DNA of 64,000 nt from Helicoverpa zea (taxonomy: Eukaryota; Arthropoda; Insecta; Lepidoptera; Noctuidae). Positions 12,201 to 22,544 of the stretch are shown piece by piece. The DNA is taken from assembly GCF_022581195.2 (NCBI RefSeq), contig NC_061459.1, forward strand, positions 7,006,001 to 7,070,000. Reading direction: 5' to 3'. Position numbers and translations under genes: made by a program. Under the pieces are notes generated by a model. That model was not told the origin of the DNA. It saw only the letters and a list, made by a program, of their open reading frames with translations, and did no database searches. Within the stretch, counting starts at the first letter, position 1. The number at the start of each line of letters is the position of its first letter.

Positions 12201-15200
12201 CTAAAAATCACGCATTTTGGCATACCGAATAAGCCATGAAAAAGTAAAACAAAGCTGGACCAATGAAAGGTGATAGACGGTGAACGAATGGTGGCTATAA
12301 ATAACTGTTATCAGGATTCGATGGACCATAGGGGCGGACGGGGTTAAGTATCGTGATATCCTTTTACACATTTTGGTTAACTACGAGTTTAAAGAATAAT
12401 TAAAACAATAATGGCGCATGTCCCAACTTTTATCTTTACATAGCAATGCTTAACAAAGTCGCTCCCGCTAATGGAATAACTAGATTTCTGTACTACATAT
12501 TTATTAGTTTTCAGCAATACAGAGATTCAAAAGGACAATTTATAATTAGGTATGTTTTTTATCTACTATAATGGAATTTACTAATGTGAAGCGAGAAGAT
12601 TATTAGTAACATTATATCTAATTTAATTATTTACCCGTAAGATTTCGGGTAAGAAATATTACAATATTTTTTAAAGAATATGGTATTCAATCATGAAACT
12701 GACTCGTTATTATCATAACTGAAAATAGAAACAAAATAGTTGCATTTTTTTATAAATATAAAAACTACGAAGGTGCTAAATAAAGGTCAGGTGTTTAGCC
12801 AAGCAAAAAGCTTAATATGAATTTGTAAGTAATTTCCACTAGTTTTTTTACTGTGTTCAGTGATCGGAAAAGCGCAGCCCTCGCGTGGAGGTAATGTCAG
12901 AGGGCATTGGTAGTTAACGTGAGTGGAGGGCGCGAACAACATTTGTACATAGTATGTATTACATACCCAGGTACCTACGTATTAAGTTCAGTAACTCTAA
13001 GTGTGAAGCTACGAGTGAAGCTGATAGTTAAAAGTAAAACTCTGAACTCATTTTAAATCAAGCATGAAGTGAGGCCGTAATCCTTTGTTGTTTAACGACT
13101 TTACAAGTACCTAATAAATAAAGATATGAGTACATACTCCAAATATACATAATTCTCCAGCCACGTGTCCTCCCTCTTTATGATTTTTTTACGATTCTAA
13201 GGTTTAATACTCTAACAGGTTTACCATTTGTTGTTCTATTGCGTATTGAAATGTAATGGCATAATTTGAAATTTAAAAATGTAGTGAGGTCATTCGTGTA
13301 TAATGGGAGTGCGAGAGGGTCAGTGGCTGAGGGGTGCGCGAACGCAAGGTGTGCGCGTTATCACGGCGCAAACGGCATGTGCGCGTTCCGATACACGCGT
13401 CCACTCCCGGCACCCCATATTACATTGCTACCCCGGCTAACACCCGACAATCACATTCGAAAACAAAAGGAACGTCCCACATAATCATTAAGCTAAAACC
13501 TGAACAAATTAGTGAAAAAAATGCAAAACGACATTTATCGATTAAAGTTAATTACTATCACCGTAGGAAGACTGTTCGACCCGCATGAAACCAAGTTTCG
13601 CAAGAGATTTATCGGTGCTGAAAAATAAAGTACGCGTCAGCAGCTAAGTACATACTTGTAAGTAAGTAATAAAGATTGTGTACATACCGGTATAACAGAC
13701 GGAGGTGAGCGTGAGCGCGTGCGTCCTCACCAGCGGGTTGGCGCGACCCCACGGCACTCGCGCCAAGAACGGCTCCACGAAGTCGAACGCCGTTGCAATA
13801 GACAACTGCCAGTTCAATCGTTGGAGAAGCATCACTTCCCATTGCTATAACAAAAAGAATGCAATTTAAACGACGGTCGTTTCGCTTTTGAATTTAATTA
13901 TTTCCAAAGGGCACGACCCCGTGTGAATAACAGTATACTTTCGTACATTTGAAACTAATTCCCTGTTCTTGTAGTTAAAGGAAGGGATGTGCGACCTATT
14001 CTTATATTCTTAACAGTTGATACGTAACCGTCATACTTGATGGGTTAGGCGGAAACCGCAAAAAGTAGCGAATCACGTTACAATTACTGTAGAAATGTCA
14101 TAAGAAAACACAAGAGACAATGGAACCCTTCGCTGCTGATATTTTCACATGGTCACTGATATAATGAGGGTCAAGTGATGCCTTGTTTACATTCACAACA
14201 AATGTTCTAATTTAGATAAAGGCAGGGTAAACGCTATCCAAACTTCAGTCATCTTGAGTGAGTTTTGAGTTCAATAAACCGTAGCACCAATGAGATAACT
14301 ATGATTTATGAGGGCATTCATAGTTAAGATGCTACAACAATGATGTCTTATTAAAAAACGCTCCAAGAAACAACATCAAAACGATCAATTGAATTTTATA
14401 CAAAGTACTATCGTATAATTATGCAGTAACATACCATTATAATGAAATTGGTGAATATGTAAGTAATAGTCCTTTAGTATGGGAAAGTGGGATCGCCCGC
14501 ACCATATGACAGCATTAAGTATGCGCGTTGCAGGCATATCGCGATCATCGCACGAATTAATAGCAAGGAAATACGAAGCATTCCACGGTGTCATACGCTC
14601 TGAAGGAGTGACGAAACGTTCTCACGGTATCCAAATTATATTTAACTAGAACATATGGTGTATGTGCGTATTGCCTTATAAAGTTAGTTTTAGAAGTCTA
14701 CCCTTAGCAGAAGTTTTTTTTATGTTCACAACAGCAAGAAAAACTATTGCAGCTTGAATGTTGTTTGGCCATTGAACTAGTAGCGTGTGAATGCGGTGAC
14801 AAAGTCAAAATTGATTACAAAGGGCAAGCTCATGAGCGACCAACAATCGCACCTGTCCGTGCGGGTGTGAACGATTATGACAATTTTGTCATTACGCTTA
14901 GCTGTGGGAATTTATTCAATAACACATTTAGAGTGAGAACTTCAGTGTGACAATTTTTGAACCCTTCTCCCTTGAACTTCATAAACGAAAAATAGAGTGC
15001 AACAACCTTAGCTCATTAAAGAAGTGAAATGACGGCTACTTAAATTAGTTCTAATTTAACTGGCCATGTACCTATCGTATTCTTTTGGCCCACATTTCCG
15101 TCGGAAACAAGTGAACGACCAATTCGGTGCCTTACTTCGTCACAGGCTGTGGCTTCGGAAGGGTGACAGTCTTATAAGCACTCTTGACTTTCTCGAGGAA

Positions 15201-16809
15201 GGTGTAATTGCCGGAAACTGGCGTGGTGTAAGGAAATGTCGCTTTGGGGTGAAGGAGTGACATTTGACTTGGCTAATCGAAGTTTATTCACTATGGAATC
15301 AAAACAACAATTAAGTTGTGTCACAGGATGTGCCGTGCCGGACGTAGAAAGCGATAGAGCTACTTAGATTTTTTATTTAAGATTTTGTAAAAAGAAGTGG
15401 TGACACACTACTCTGAAATGATAAAATCGTGTTTCTTAAAATCATTGTAGTTTCATAACATTTCTATAGAATCATATTTTTTGAGATACGTCAATTTTTT
15501 ATCGCCCCATTAGTCATAAATATTTGAAATAGCCGCCACGTGGTAAGCTTCAAGCCAGCTTGAAGTGTCATTTGTAGTTCCTAAGTAATTATTATTATGT
15601 ATAGTATTCGGAGTACTTACCCTGACTTCATGAGGATACACGGTGTTATCAGTGTAAGCGCAGAGCAGGTCGACAGACAGCGGGTGACATTGACGGAACT
15701 TGGAGGCGAGCAACATAGCGGTGACGGCCAGGAGTTGCAGCTGCTGCCGTGAAATGGCTCGCTGCGCCAGGAACCGGTCCATGTAGCTCACTGCCAGGGG
15801 AAACACCTGCTCCTCGCATTGTTGTTCCTCGCAAACCTGGAGAACACATAATATTACCATCATGACAACATAAAATTGGCTTTCTCTAAAATAAGACAGT
15901 AATTTTGTTTTTCTTGTACGATAGATTAGGCTCCCTCAGTTACGTCACAGTGCATCGGAGTGACGGGACGGGGTCATTGTCATCGGTGCGTAAATTAGAA
16001 GACGCCCGAGGAACTCCAGAAACGAGACAACATTATGTTGATACCACATTAAGTTTTGAATATTTATATTAGTCTAGTTTTTACAATACAATGTACGATA
16101 TATGTGTATTTGTATTTCCATGGGCCCTAATGGCCTGAATAAAGAAATAAAATAATAAAAAACCAGTTTTAATATAAATACCTCTCAAAAAAAACAATCA
16201 CAAATCAATTAAAAACTTCATTGTAGTCACATCTAAGGCGCGCAATATTATTTTCTATCTACCCTCAGCACATATATCCTAATTAACATTTTTATGACTA
16301 ATATATCTAGATCTAGAACTATCTATTGTGTCACTAAATTAGAAACAGATAATTCACTTCAATATCAGCCATTTATTCACGCAACACATCATTAAAGCGA
16401 CAAAGTACGCATATTCTCAATACTCAAATATTCAGGTCATTCACTTCAATCAGCTGTTAGTCGCGACCCTATACTTACGATATGTCTCATTGGTCATCAA
16501 TCTCTTTTGATTTGTTTAATAACTCCGTTAATATAAGAATCATTGAATAGTTCTAGTTAATTGTGCTTGACTTACCTCCAACATCCAGGTGGTGACAACT
16601 TTTCTCATGAACGGCTGGATATCAATTTGTACATTTTGGAAATAGTCCGTGTGAAGAGCGTGAGCCCTCTCCAGAGCCAGCAAGTTGAGAAGCAGCCGAG
16701 GATCGCGATCTAAGGCCCGATCTGGACCAGCGACGCACATGTCGACCATCCTTCCACTTCCACTGTTGTTTCCAGAATTCTGCATGTTCTCGCCACAGGA
16801 CAAATCCAT
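9255..16809 (-). CDS. CycD: G1/S-specific cyclin D (four coding exons, complete)
   Basis: Cyclin D activates Cdk4/6 and drives Rb phosphorylation at G1/S. Coding exons on the minus strand are 16809-16576, 15836-15621, 13844-13688 and 9538-9255; every junction has GT-AG ends and keeps frame, giving 296 aa. The N-terminus holds LSCGE (residues 3-7), an LxCxE Rb-binding motif. The cyclin box begins FMRKVVTTWMLEVCEEQQCE and continues with VFPLAVSYMDRFLA and LLASKFRQ, then YTDNTVYPHEVRQWEVMLLQ and LNWQLSIATAFDFVEPFL. The last exon carries the second cyclin fold (LLVPPSLIAAACITAAARGL) and ends TPTDVQDVHF, matching the conserved C-terminal phosphodegron of vertebrate D cyclins. Start choice: the ATG at 16809 gives MDLSCGE; upstream codons in the frame have no ATG. 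The last exon is unusually GC-rich. Confidence 0.96.
9539..13687 (-). other. Cyclin D intron 3 (4.1 kb)
   Basis: This large intron has canonical ends (donor GTATGT at 13687, acceptor CAG at 9539). It contains several GC-rich patches (about 10400-10530, 10860-11060, 11450-11670, 13280-13450) in an AT-rich background, with only short meaningless open frames. They may be intronic regulatory DNA. No embedded gene is recognised. Introns 1 (15837-16575) and 2 (13845-15620) likewise hold nothing I can name. Confidence 0.6.
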
Positions 16810-18372
16810 TGTGTACACAAATTATTCAACACTCAAGTCTTCACAAATTGTTTTTAATATTTATCGGTAGTTAAAGCAAATATTTTTTCGAAAATCGCAC
16901 TGCGGTACCAAGTTTGTTTACAAAATGTGTTCGTAACGCAAGGGAAGTGAACGCACGCGCACCGTACACAGCCGCTCTTGGAGCGGCCTACAGACAAAGT
17001 AAATAGGGCTGTGTCGGAACGCGGCTCCACACCGCACCTCACCCCACTTTTGATCTCCCTATTGTGGCCCTTGGTCCTTGACGCGTCTGGGTCTTATTCA
17101 TAGTACAAACCATTCCAGTTTACAAAAAAAACGGTACTGCCGTATCAGATACAGTGCAGTCATTACTGTATAAGCAGAAGCTCGCATTTCATTAAGTTAT
17201 TAGCTGTCAGAAGACCTGAATTCGGGGTCATCTCACATTCATTAATTAAATCCAATTTCAACTACCTATCGGAAATAAATGCACTGTTGTTTTTTTAAAC
17301 ATAGACAAATGTTAATAAAAATCTAGACTTTAGGTAGGTATTCGTAGCTTAATTAAGAAGCAATTTTCCATTTTCTGGAATAAAAATGTGACTGAAAATT
17401 ATCAGTTACATTTCCATTGCCATATTATGTACATACAAAGATTATAAATGTATAAAACATGCAATAAAAGATGAGCCCCAATTAAATAAGGATGTAAAAC
17501 AGAAATCCTAATAATGGTCTGCCTGACCCGGGAATCAATTGATTTCAGCACGCTATTGCTGAAGCAGATTATTTGCAAGCATTAAACCAGTGAAGAAATT
17601 AATATAGTTTAAACATAAAAACGCTAACCACATACATTGGGTTTATTTAGTTCTTATGTCAATTTTGAAAAATTATGAAGGTTCGCTTCGAATACACCGC
17701 GACTACGACTTAGTCATGTGATAGCAACATTCGAAGTTTTCCGTGATTCTGAACACACTGATTAATTTTGAAAAATTACAGTCGCATTTCGAAAGAAATA
17801 TTCATTCAGTGGCCTTAGCTGCTGCACAGATATTGCACATAGCATTAAGTTTCACTTGCTTATGTACCACGTTGGGCAAAAGTGTTGGTGATCGCAGTGT
17901 GGCATACTTTTAACTTGGAAGATGCCGCTGGTCATCTCCGAGCAATAAAAATTAATTCAATATCTTGAAATAAAATAATAATACCTGAATTTGTAGTAAC
18001 TTTTTATTGTAATTTATGAATTATTATTAGTAAAATACAATGAAAAAATTACAATACACTACAAAGGAGGTAATGTTTATTCGGAGGGCACTGGGCACAC
18101 CTCAGTGGAGGCACGGAGGAGGGCCGACAGCTGCGCGTGCGCCACCGCCGGCTGCGCACGATCCGGTTGACATTTTATTACAAATCCGAGCACACCTGAT
18201 GCCAACGCCACTCATTATTATAATTCCAATCTTTTTCAAGATTACTATTGTATTATTTTGAGCGCGTGCTCTTATTTTGCCCTCTCTTAATTTGAATAAC
18301 TAGCTTTAAAAACATTAAATACATTTTCACCACCTGCCATGTATTGACTGTTGTGTATCTTAAGTATGTTCT
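16810..18372. other. Interval upstream of cyclin D and downstream of UQCR11
   Basis: The first ~230 bp after the cyclin D start codon are moderately GC-rich and are the likely 5' UTR/promoter of cyclin D. The remainder is AT-rich and includes the 3' UTR of UQCR11 on the minus strand. I recognise no other gene. Confidence 0.5.
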
Positions 18373-18552
18373 TTACTCGTCGTTCTTTTTGGGACCTTGG
18401 AATTTCTCTTGCATGTTAAAGAACGGGATATATTGACATACAGCCTTCCATTCCGTGAGGTATATCGTTGATATTATTGTACCCACGGTATATGCTGCTA
18501 TCGTCTGAGAAAATCCTGAGAGCTGCTCCATTTGCTTTTTCCCTAAACCCAT
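18373..18552 (-). CDS. UQCR11: Cytochrome b-c1 complex subunit 10 (UQCR11, 6.4 kDa subunit)
   Basis: This is an intronless 59-aa protein of mitochondrial complex III. Translation from the ATG at 18552 gives MGLGKKQMEQLSGFSQ, a single hydrophobic segment (about residues 18-31, IAAYTVGTIISTIY), then LTEWKAVCQYIPFFNMQEKF and a short basic/acidic tail. Human UQCR11 (56 aa) has the same plan: AYTxG, one membrane helix, TDWRxILDWVPYINGKF and a Lys/Asp tail. Length, helix position and the [TL]-[DE]-W-[RK]...[WY]-[VI]-P-[FY] block all agree. The subunit sits in the inner membrane beside the Rieske/cytochrome c1 part of the complex. The identification rests on a short alignment made by eye, so other small OXPHOS subunits are conceivable but less likely. 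Confidence 0.83.
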   Translation of the reverse strand: MGLGKKQMEQLSGFSQTIAAYTVGTIISTIYLTEWKAVCQYIPFFNMQEKFQGPKKNDE

Positions 18553-20095
18553 TTCGAACTATTTTTTACTATATTGAACAGCGATTTAGTAGTAATCACA
18601 GTTATTCTATTCTATTCTTGGTTAATGAGTAATCACCAGTAATCACAGTTATATTCGTTTTAAAACATCGCTGTCAAATATAAGTGTCATTAATGCCATT
18701 TTTTCCAGCTAAGCTTATTATGATTTAAAAAGTTTAGTAGTATAAAAACAAGGTAGGTACTATGCCTGCACTTTTACATTTTCTCTTAACTTTTTGCATT
18801 GATTTTCATTGTTATTTCATTTTACCTACACCGAGGTAGTGCATGAATTAGTATACCTACCTAAGTAGTAGGTAACAATGTACCTACATGGTCCAAGAAA
18901 CCTAACATATATTTTTTAATTCACACTTTTGCATTTAGGTACGTAAGTATACATTTGAAAAGTACCTACGCATTTCTGTTATTTTTGATAACAAATACTT
19001 AATGTCCGTGTGCACAGCCGGAACTGTATGAACATTTGGTGTCCGTCTGGGATTCTCCGAGTGGACAGTTCCCGCGGTGTTACTCGCTCATCGCACCACA
19101 TGCTATAGTCAAATTAGACCGCACTCTGACCACTAATTAAAATGCTATCAATTTGTTTGACAACTCGTTCCCATCTCGTCTACAAGGAAGGCCCTGCTCT
19201 TTTTTCACGAAGTGTTTGCATTATCTTAAAATTGTATAGGTATAGGTACCTACTATTGATTTTTTTATTCTCATGAAAATACATAGGATTAGGAATACTT
19301 AGGTACCAACTATAATTAGATACTTAGTATAATAATTATCACAGAGAAAATATCAAAATGCCTGTATGAAAGATACCTATCATTGCGAAGGCTTTTCAAC
19401 GGAACGAATGTTCCATCTAGTGGTTATTCAAATTTGCAGTTGATAAAAACTTTGATGCTATGGAATTTCGACGTTTCGGATGTTAGATGATATGCGTCTA
19501 TTCGTATAAAGTCTAACTTAATTTTATTGTCATCTGTGCATCTTGTGCAGAATAAGGATTTGCATACTAAGCCTACACCCCTTATGGTTTACTTATGCCC
19601 CAGAAATCTATTGTTACAAAATACAAAGGTACCCTTTAAACCGCTTGGAAGCTCAGTTCATGTAAACGAGAATAACTACCTACTTATACAAGGCTCCTCA
19701 CATTCAAATTACTCGTTTATCAACAATCTATATTAGGCTTACTTACCTTCTAATAGGGTACCTACCTACGTAGGTACCTACAATTTGTAATCTTGCTTGT
19801 TATAGTCTGCGAGGAACTATACATATAAGTTTTTTTAGATGTCGGTCATTAATCAATAGGTACCTAAGCAGCATAAAATTATGGGACAAGGGCAGTCTTT
19901 GGCCATATAAATTCATGTCGCTACTTACCAACTGCCTAGCCAGGACGCGTAATTAAGACGCGAATTAAGACGTGTTTACCGTAGTCTAAAGTTTAACTTT
20001 CTTTAGATACAAAATACAATTCAGTCATTATTTTGATATTATCAATTTCTGTTGACCAGAATGGGAAACTATGAGACTTGGTATGACTTCATTTC

Positions 20096-20305
20096 ATACC
20101 AGCCGTTTTCCCACGATTTCACCCGCGTCCATTGGGGACTACCTACTGCCTGAACCGGGATAAAATATAGCATATGTTACTCGCGAAGAATACAGCTTTC
20201 TAACAGTTAAAGAACTTTTCAAATCGGTTCAGTACTTTTGGGAACTTAAAGGTAACAACAAACAAATAAAAAACGTTTCCTCTTTATTTTAATAGTATGG
20301 AAAGT
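20096..20305 (+). repeat. Dispersed lepidopteran SINE/non-LTR-tail-like repeat
   Basis: The segment reads through blocks typical of a very common moth repeat: TTTCACCCGCGTCC, then GGGATAAAATATAGC, TTACTCG, TTTCAAATCGGTTCAGTA, and finally a TTTCCTCTTTAT tail. Related pieces occur in this window at 41570-41690, 44903-47032 (split by an insertion) and 57268-57472. The exact class (SINE or 3' end of a LINE) cannot be settled here. Confidence 0.6.
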
Positions 20306-20339
20306 ACAGACAGTTTTGCAAAAGACTGTTACTCACAAT

Positions 20340-21308
20340 CATAGACATAATATTAGTAAACAGGACTGCGCATATAAACCCAAAAAACGAGCCGAGTGAA
20401 ACAGTTAGTACGGAGGCTGTCTGTCCCTTTCTAATAGGGTGACTATGAGATTAAGCTATGTGAGACAAATCCGAATTTGCTAAGATTATTAAACACAGAT
20501 TAGTATTGAAGTTTTAACTTACGCAGTTTGTGACCTTAAGATACTAATAAAGGCTTTTAATAATTAGCGGAAATTAGCAGTATAAAAGCAGGAAGATTCG
20601 AAGTGAAGACTGTTTTTTTTGTATTTCTACTTCATATATAGACTGCTGAGCCATTTATGTCGCCTTTCTTCAGGTTTTGGGAAGCTATAACAATAGTACA
20701 ACAGTTTTAAAATCCATCACCCATATTTTGACTCGTTACAAGAATTCATGGGCACCCTAGTTGTTTGGTTTACGAAAATGTTATTATTAGCTAACCTGTG
20801 GAACGATATATTGCAACCACCATAGCATTCACTTTTGCAAGTAGAAACGCAACACTTTTTCACCATTTTAATAGTTTAAATTGATTTAATACAAAAAAAT
20901 ATAAACAAAATTTTAAATGCTGATTACGCGCCAAGAATGTTCAGGGTTACCGCTAGAAAATAAAAAAAATCAAAATAAAAATTTATGTTGTTTATGTTTT
21001 AATAATAAATACGAATAAATTAATGCGATTGTTATTAATTTGTTGACTTACAATTGTTAAAATAAGATAAAAATATAAGTGATTCAATTGTTTTTGGGAA
21101 GACAAAACTTTTGATCACAACATTTTTTTATACTGGCAAGGTGTTAGAAAGAGACAAACAGCCTCCGTTCGAACTATCCCTCTCGGCTCGGATTTGCCTC
21201 TGTGTATTATGCAACCAATTTAGTACCTTATTGCGTTAGAATAGAGTTCATTTTCGTAAATATATATTTTGAGCGTGCGCAATCTTGTTTAGTAATATTA
21301 TATCTATG
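20340..21308. mobile_element. Candidate non-autonomous DNA transposon with imperfect terminal inverted repeats
   Basis: The left end reads CATAGACATAATATTAGTAA and the right end, reverse-complemented, CATAGATATAATATTACTAA, both followed by ACA-GA-TGCGCA. A second inverted block lies inside: CGGAGGCTGTCTGTCCCTTT near 20420 and its near-complement near 21150, flanked by CGAGCCGAG on both sides. I see no transposase frame in the ~970 bp. It ends about 280 bp upstream of the ANAPC10 start codon. A clear target-site duplication was not found. Confidence 0.55.
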
Positions 21309-21585
21309 CTCACAATTAAAAGTGACAAATGACAACTGAGCTGAGTTGACACTTGACAGTATCTGTCAACAAATGTCTATAATATTGTCTAATGTCTTCT
21401 ACTTCCTACTTCTCGTTTCTGACGGTTTTTTGTTAATGTGTAAATAAATAAGTGGATTCTAGAGAGATATCGAAGACCTAACGTACAAGAAAAATCTACG
21501 CCACGATAACGTTGTTCTAACAATAACTAAAAACGCAATTATTATCAAGTAGGTTCATAAAACTTGATTATTTTGTTTACAAAAC

Positions 21586-22347
21586 ATGGCTTCAGAAAAG
21601 GATCCCCTTGTTAGCGAGCGATCAGGAACGGTTCGCGAAGTTGGAAATCATGCAATATGGAGCTTATCATCTTGCAAGCCAGGTCAGTAACATTTCTAAT
21701 ACATCCTAAGCTAACTATGGTTCATAAACCTACAGCTAAATAATCAGTATTGACCATAAAGTGTGTCTCATTTCATATAAGATTTGTTTACTAGTATTTA
21801 AAATTTCTATTCAGGATTCGGTATCGATCAGTTAAGAGATGACTGCATGGACACGTACTGGCAGTCTGATGGACAACTGCCACACTTGGTCAACATTCAA
21901 TTTCAAAGGAAAACAATGGTTTCCCACATCTACATTTACACAGACTATAAACTGGATGAAAGCTACACACCAAGTAGAATATCTATTCGAGCTGGCACAC
22001 ATTTCAATGATTTGCAAGAAATAGAAGTTATTGAATTGATTGAACCTAGTGGTATGTACTTTTTGTGCTACTCTACTACCCATGTTACATACTTATTTCT
22101 ATGATCATGTTAATTTACATTTTGAATTGTTTTAGGGTGGGAAATGATCCCAATTAAAGATATCCATGACAGGCCTATCAGGACTTACATGATACAAATA
22201 GCAGTACTCAGCAATCATCAGAATGGACGAGATACACATATGCGCCAAATAAAAATACATTCTCCTTGTGAACCAACATCATTTGATATCAATAAATTTA
22301 GGAATTTTTCTACTGTACAATTTCAGCAATATGCTACTATTCGTTAA
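21586..22347 (+). CDS. ANAPC10: Anaphase-promoting complex subunit 10 (three coding exons, complete)
   Basis: APC10/Doc1 is the substrate co-receptor of the APC/C ubiquitin ligase; with Cdc20/Cdh1 it binds destruction boxes in mitotic substrates. Exons 21586-21682, 21815-22051 and 22136-22347 have GT-AG junctions in frame and give 181 aa (human 185). The DOC-domain jelly roll is clear: AIWSLSSCKPGFGIDQLRDD, then YWQSDGQLPHLVNIQF, SHIYIYTDYKLDESYTPSRI, IRAGTHFNDLQEIE and HMRQIKIHSP. The protein ends in Ile-Arg, the IR tail that docks on the TPR subunit APC3/Cdc27. It lies tail-to-tail with the eIF2B-epsilon gene, 197 bp between stop codons. Confidence 0.97.
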
Positions 22348-22436
22348 ATTAGATTATGATTGGAGATGCTGCAACATGAACAGGTTTATTATGGTTAGGA
22401 ATAAGGTTTGCATGTTGACCATTATCAACATTAACA

Positions 22437-22442
22437 AATAAA
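22437..22442 (+). terminator. Poly(A) signal AATAAA for ANAPC10
   Basis: A canonical AATAAA lies 90 nt after the ANAPC10 stop codon and is followed by a GT-rich stretch (TGTGTCTGATG), the expected downstream element. Further A-rich signals occur near 22507. Confidence 0.6.
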
Positions 22443-22544
22443 TGTGTCTGATGCTTATTTTAATATTCTTGCTGTAGTATATAAATGTAAAAGGAAAATT
22501 CATGCCAAATAAAAATATATGAGAAAAATTGTTTAATTTACAAA

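Larger units (their letters stand above)
18553..21585. other. Interval between divergent UQCR11 and ANAPC10
   Basis: It holds the promoters of UQCR11 (minus, just right of 18552) and ANAPC10 (plus, just left of 21586), a very high density of TAGGTACC-type words at about 18840-19960, a dispersed repeat at 20096-20305 and an inverted-repeat element at 20340-21308. No other gene was recognised. Confidence 0.6.
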
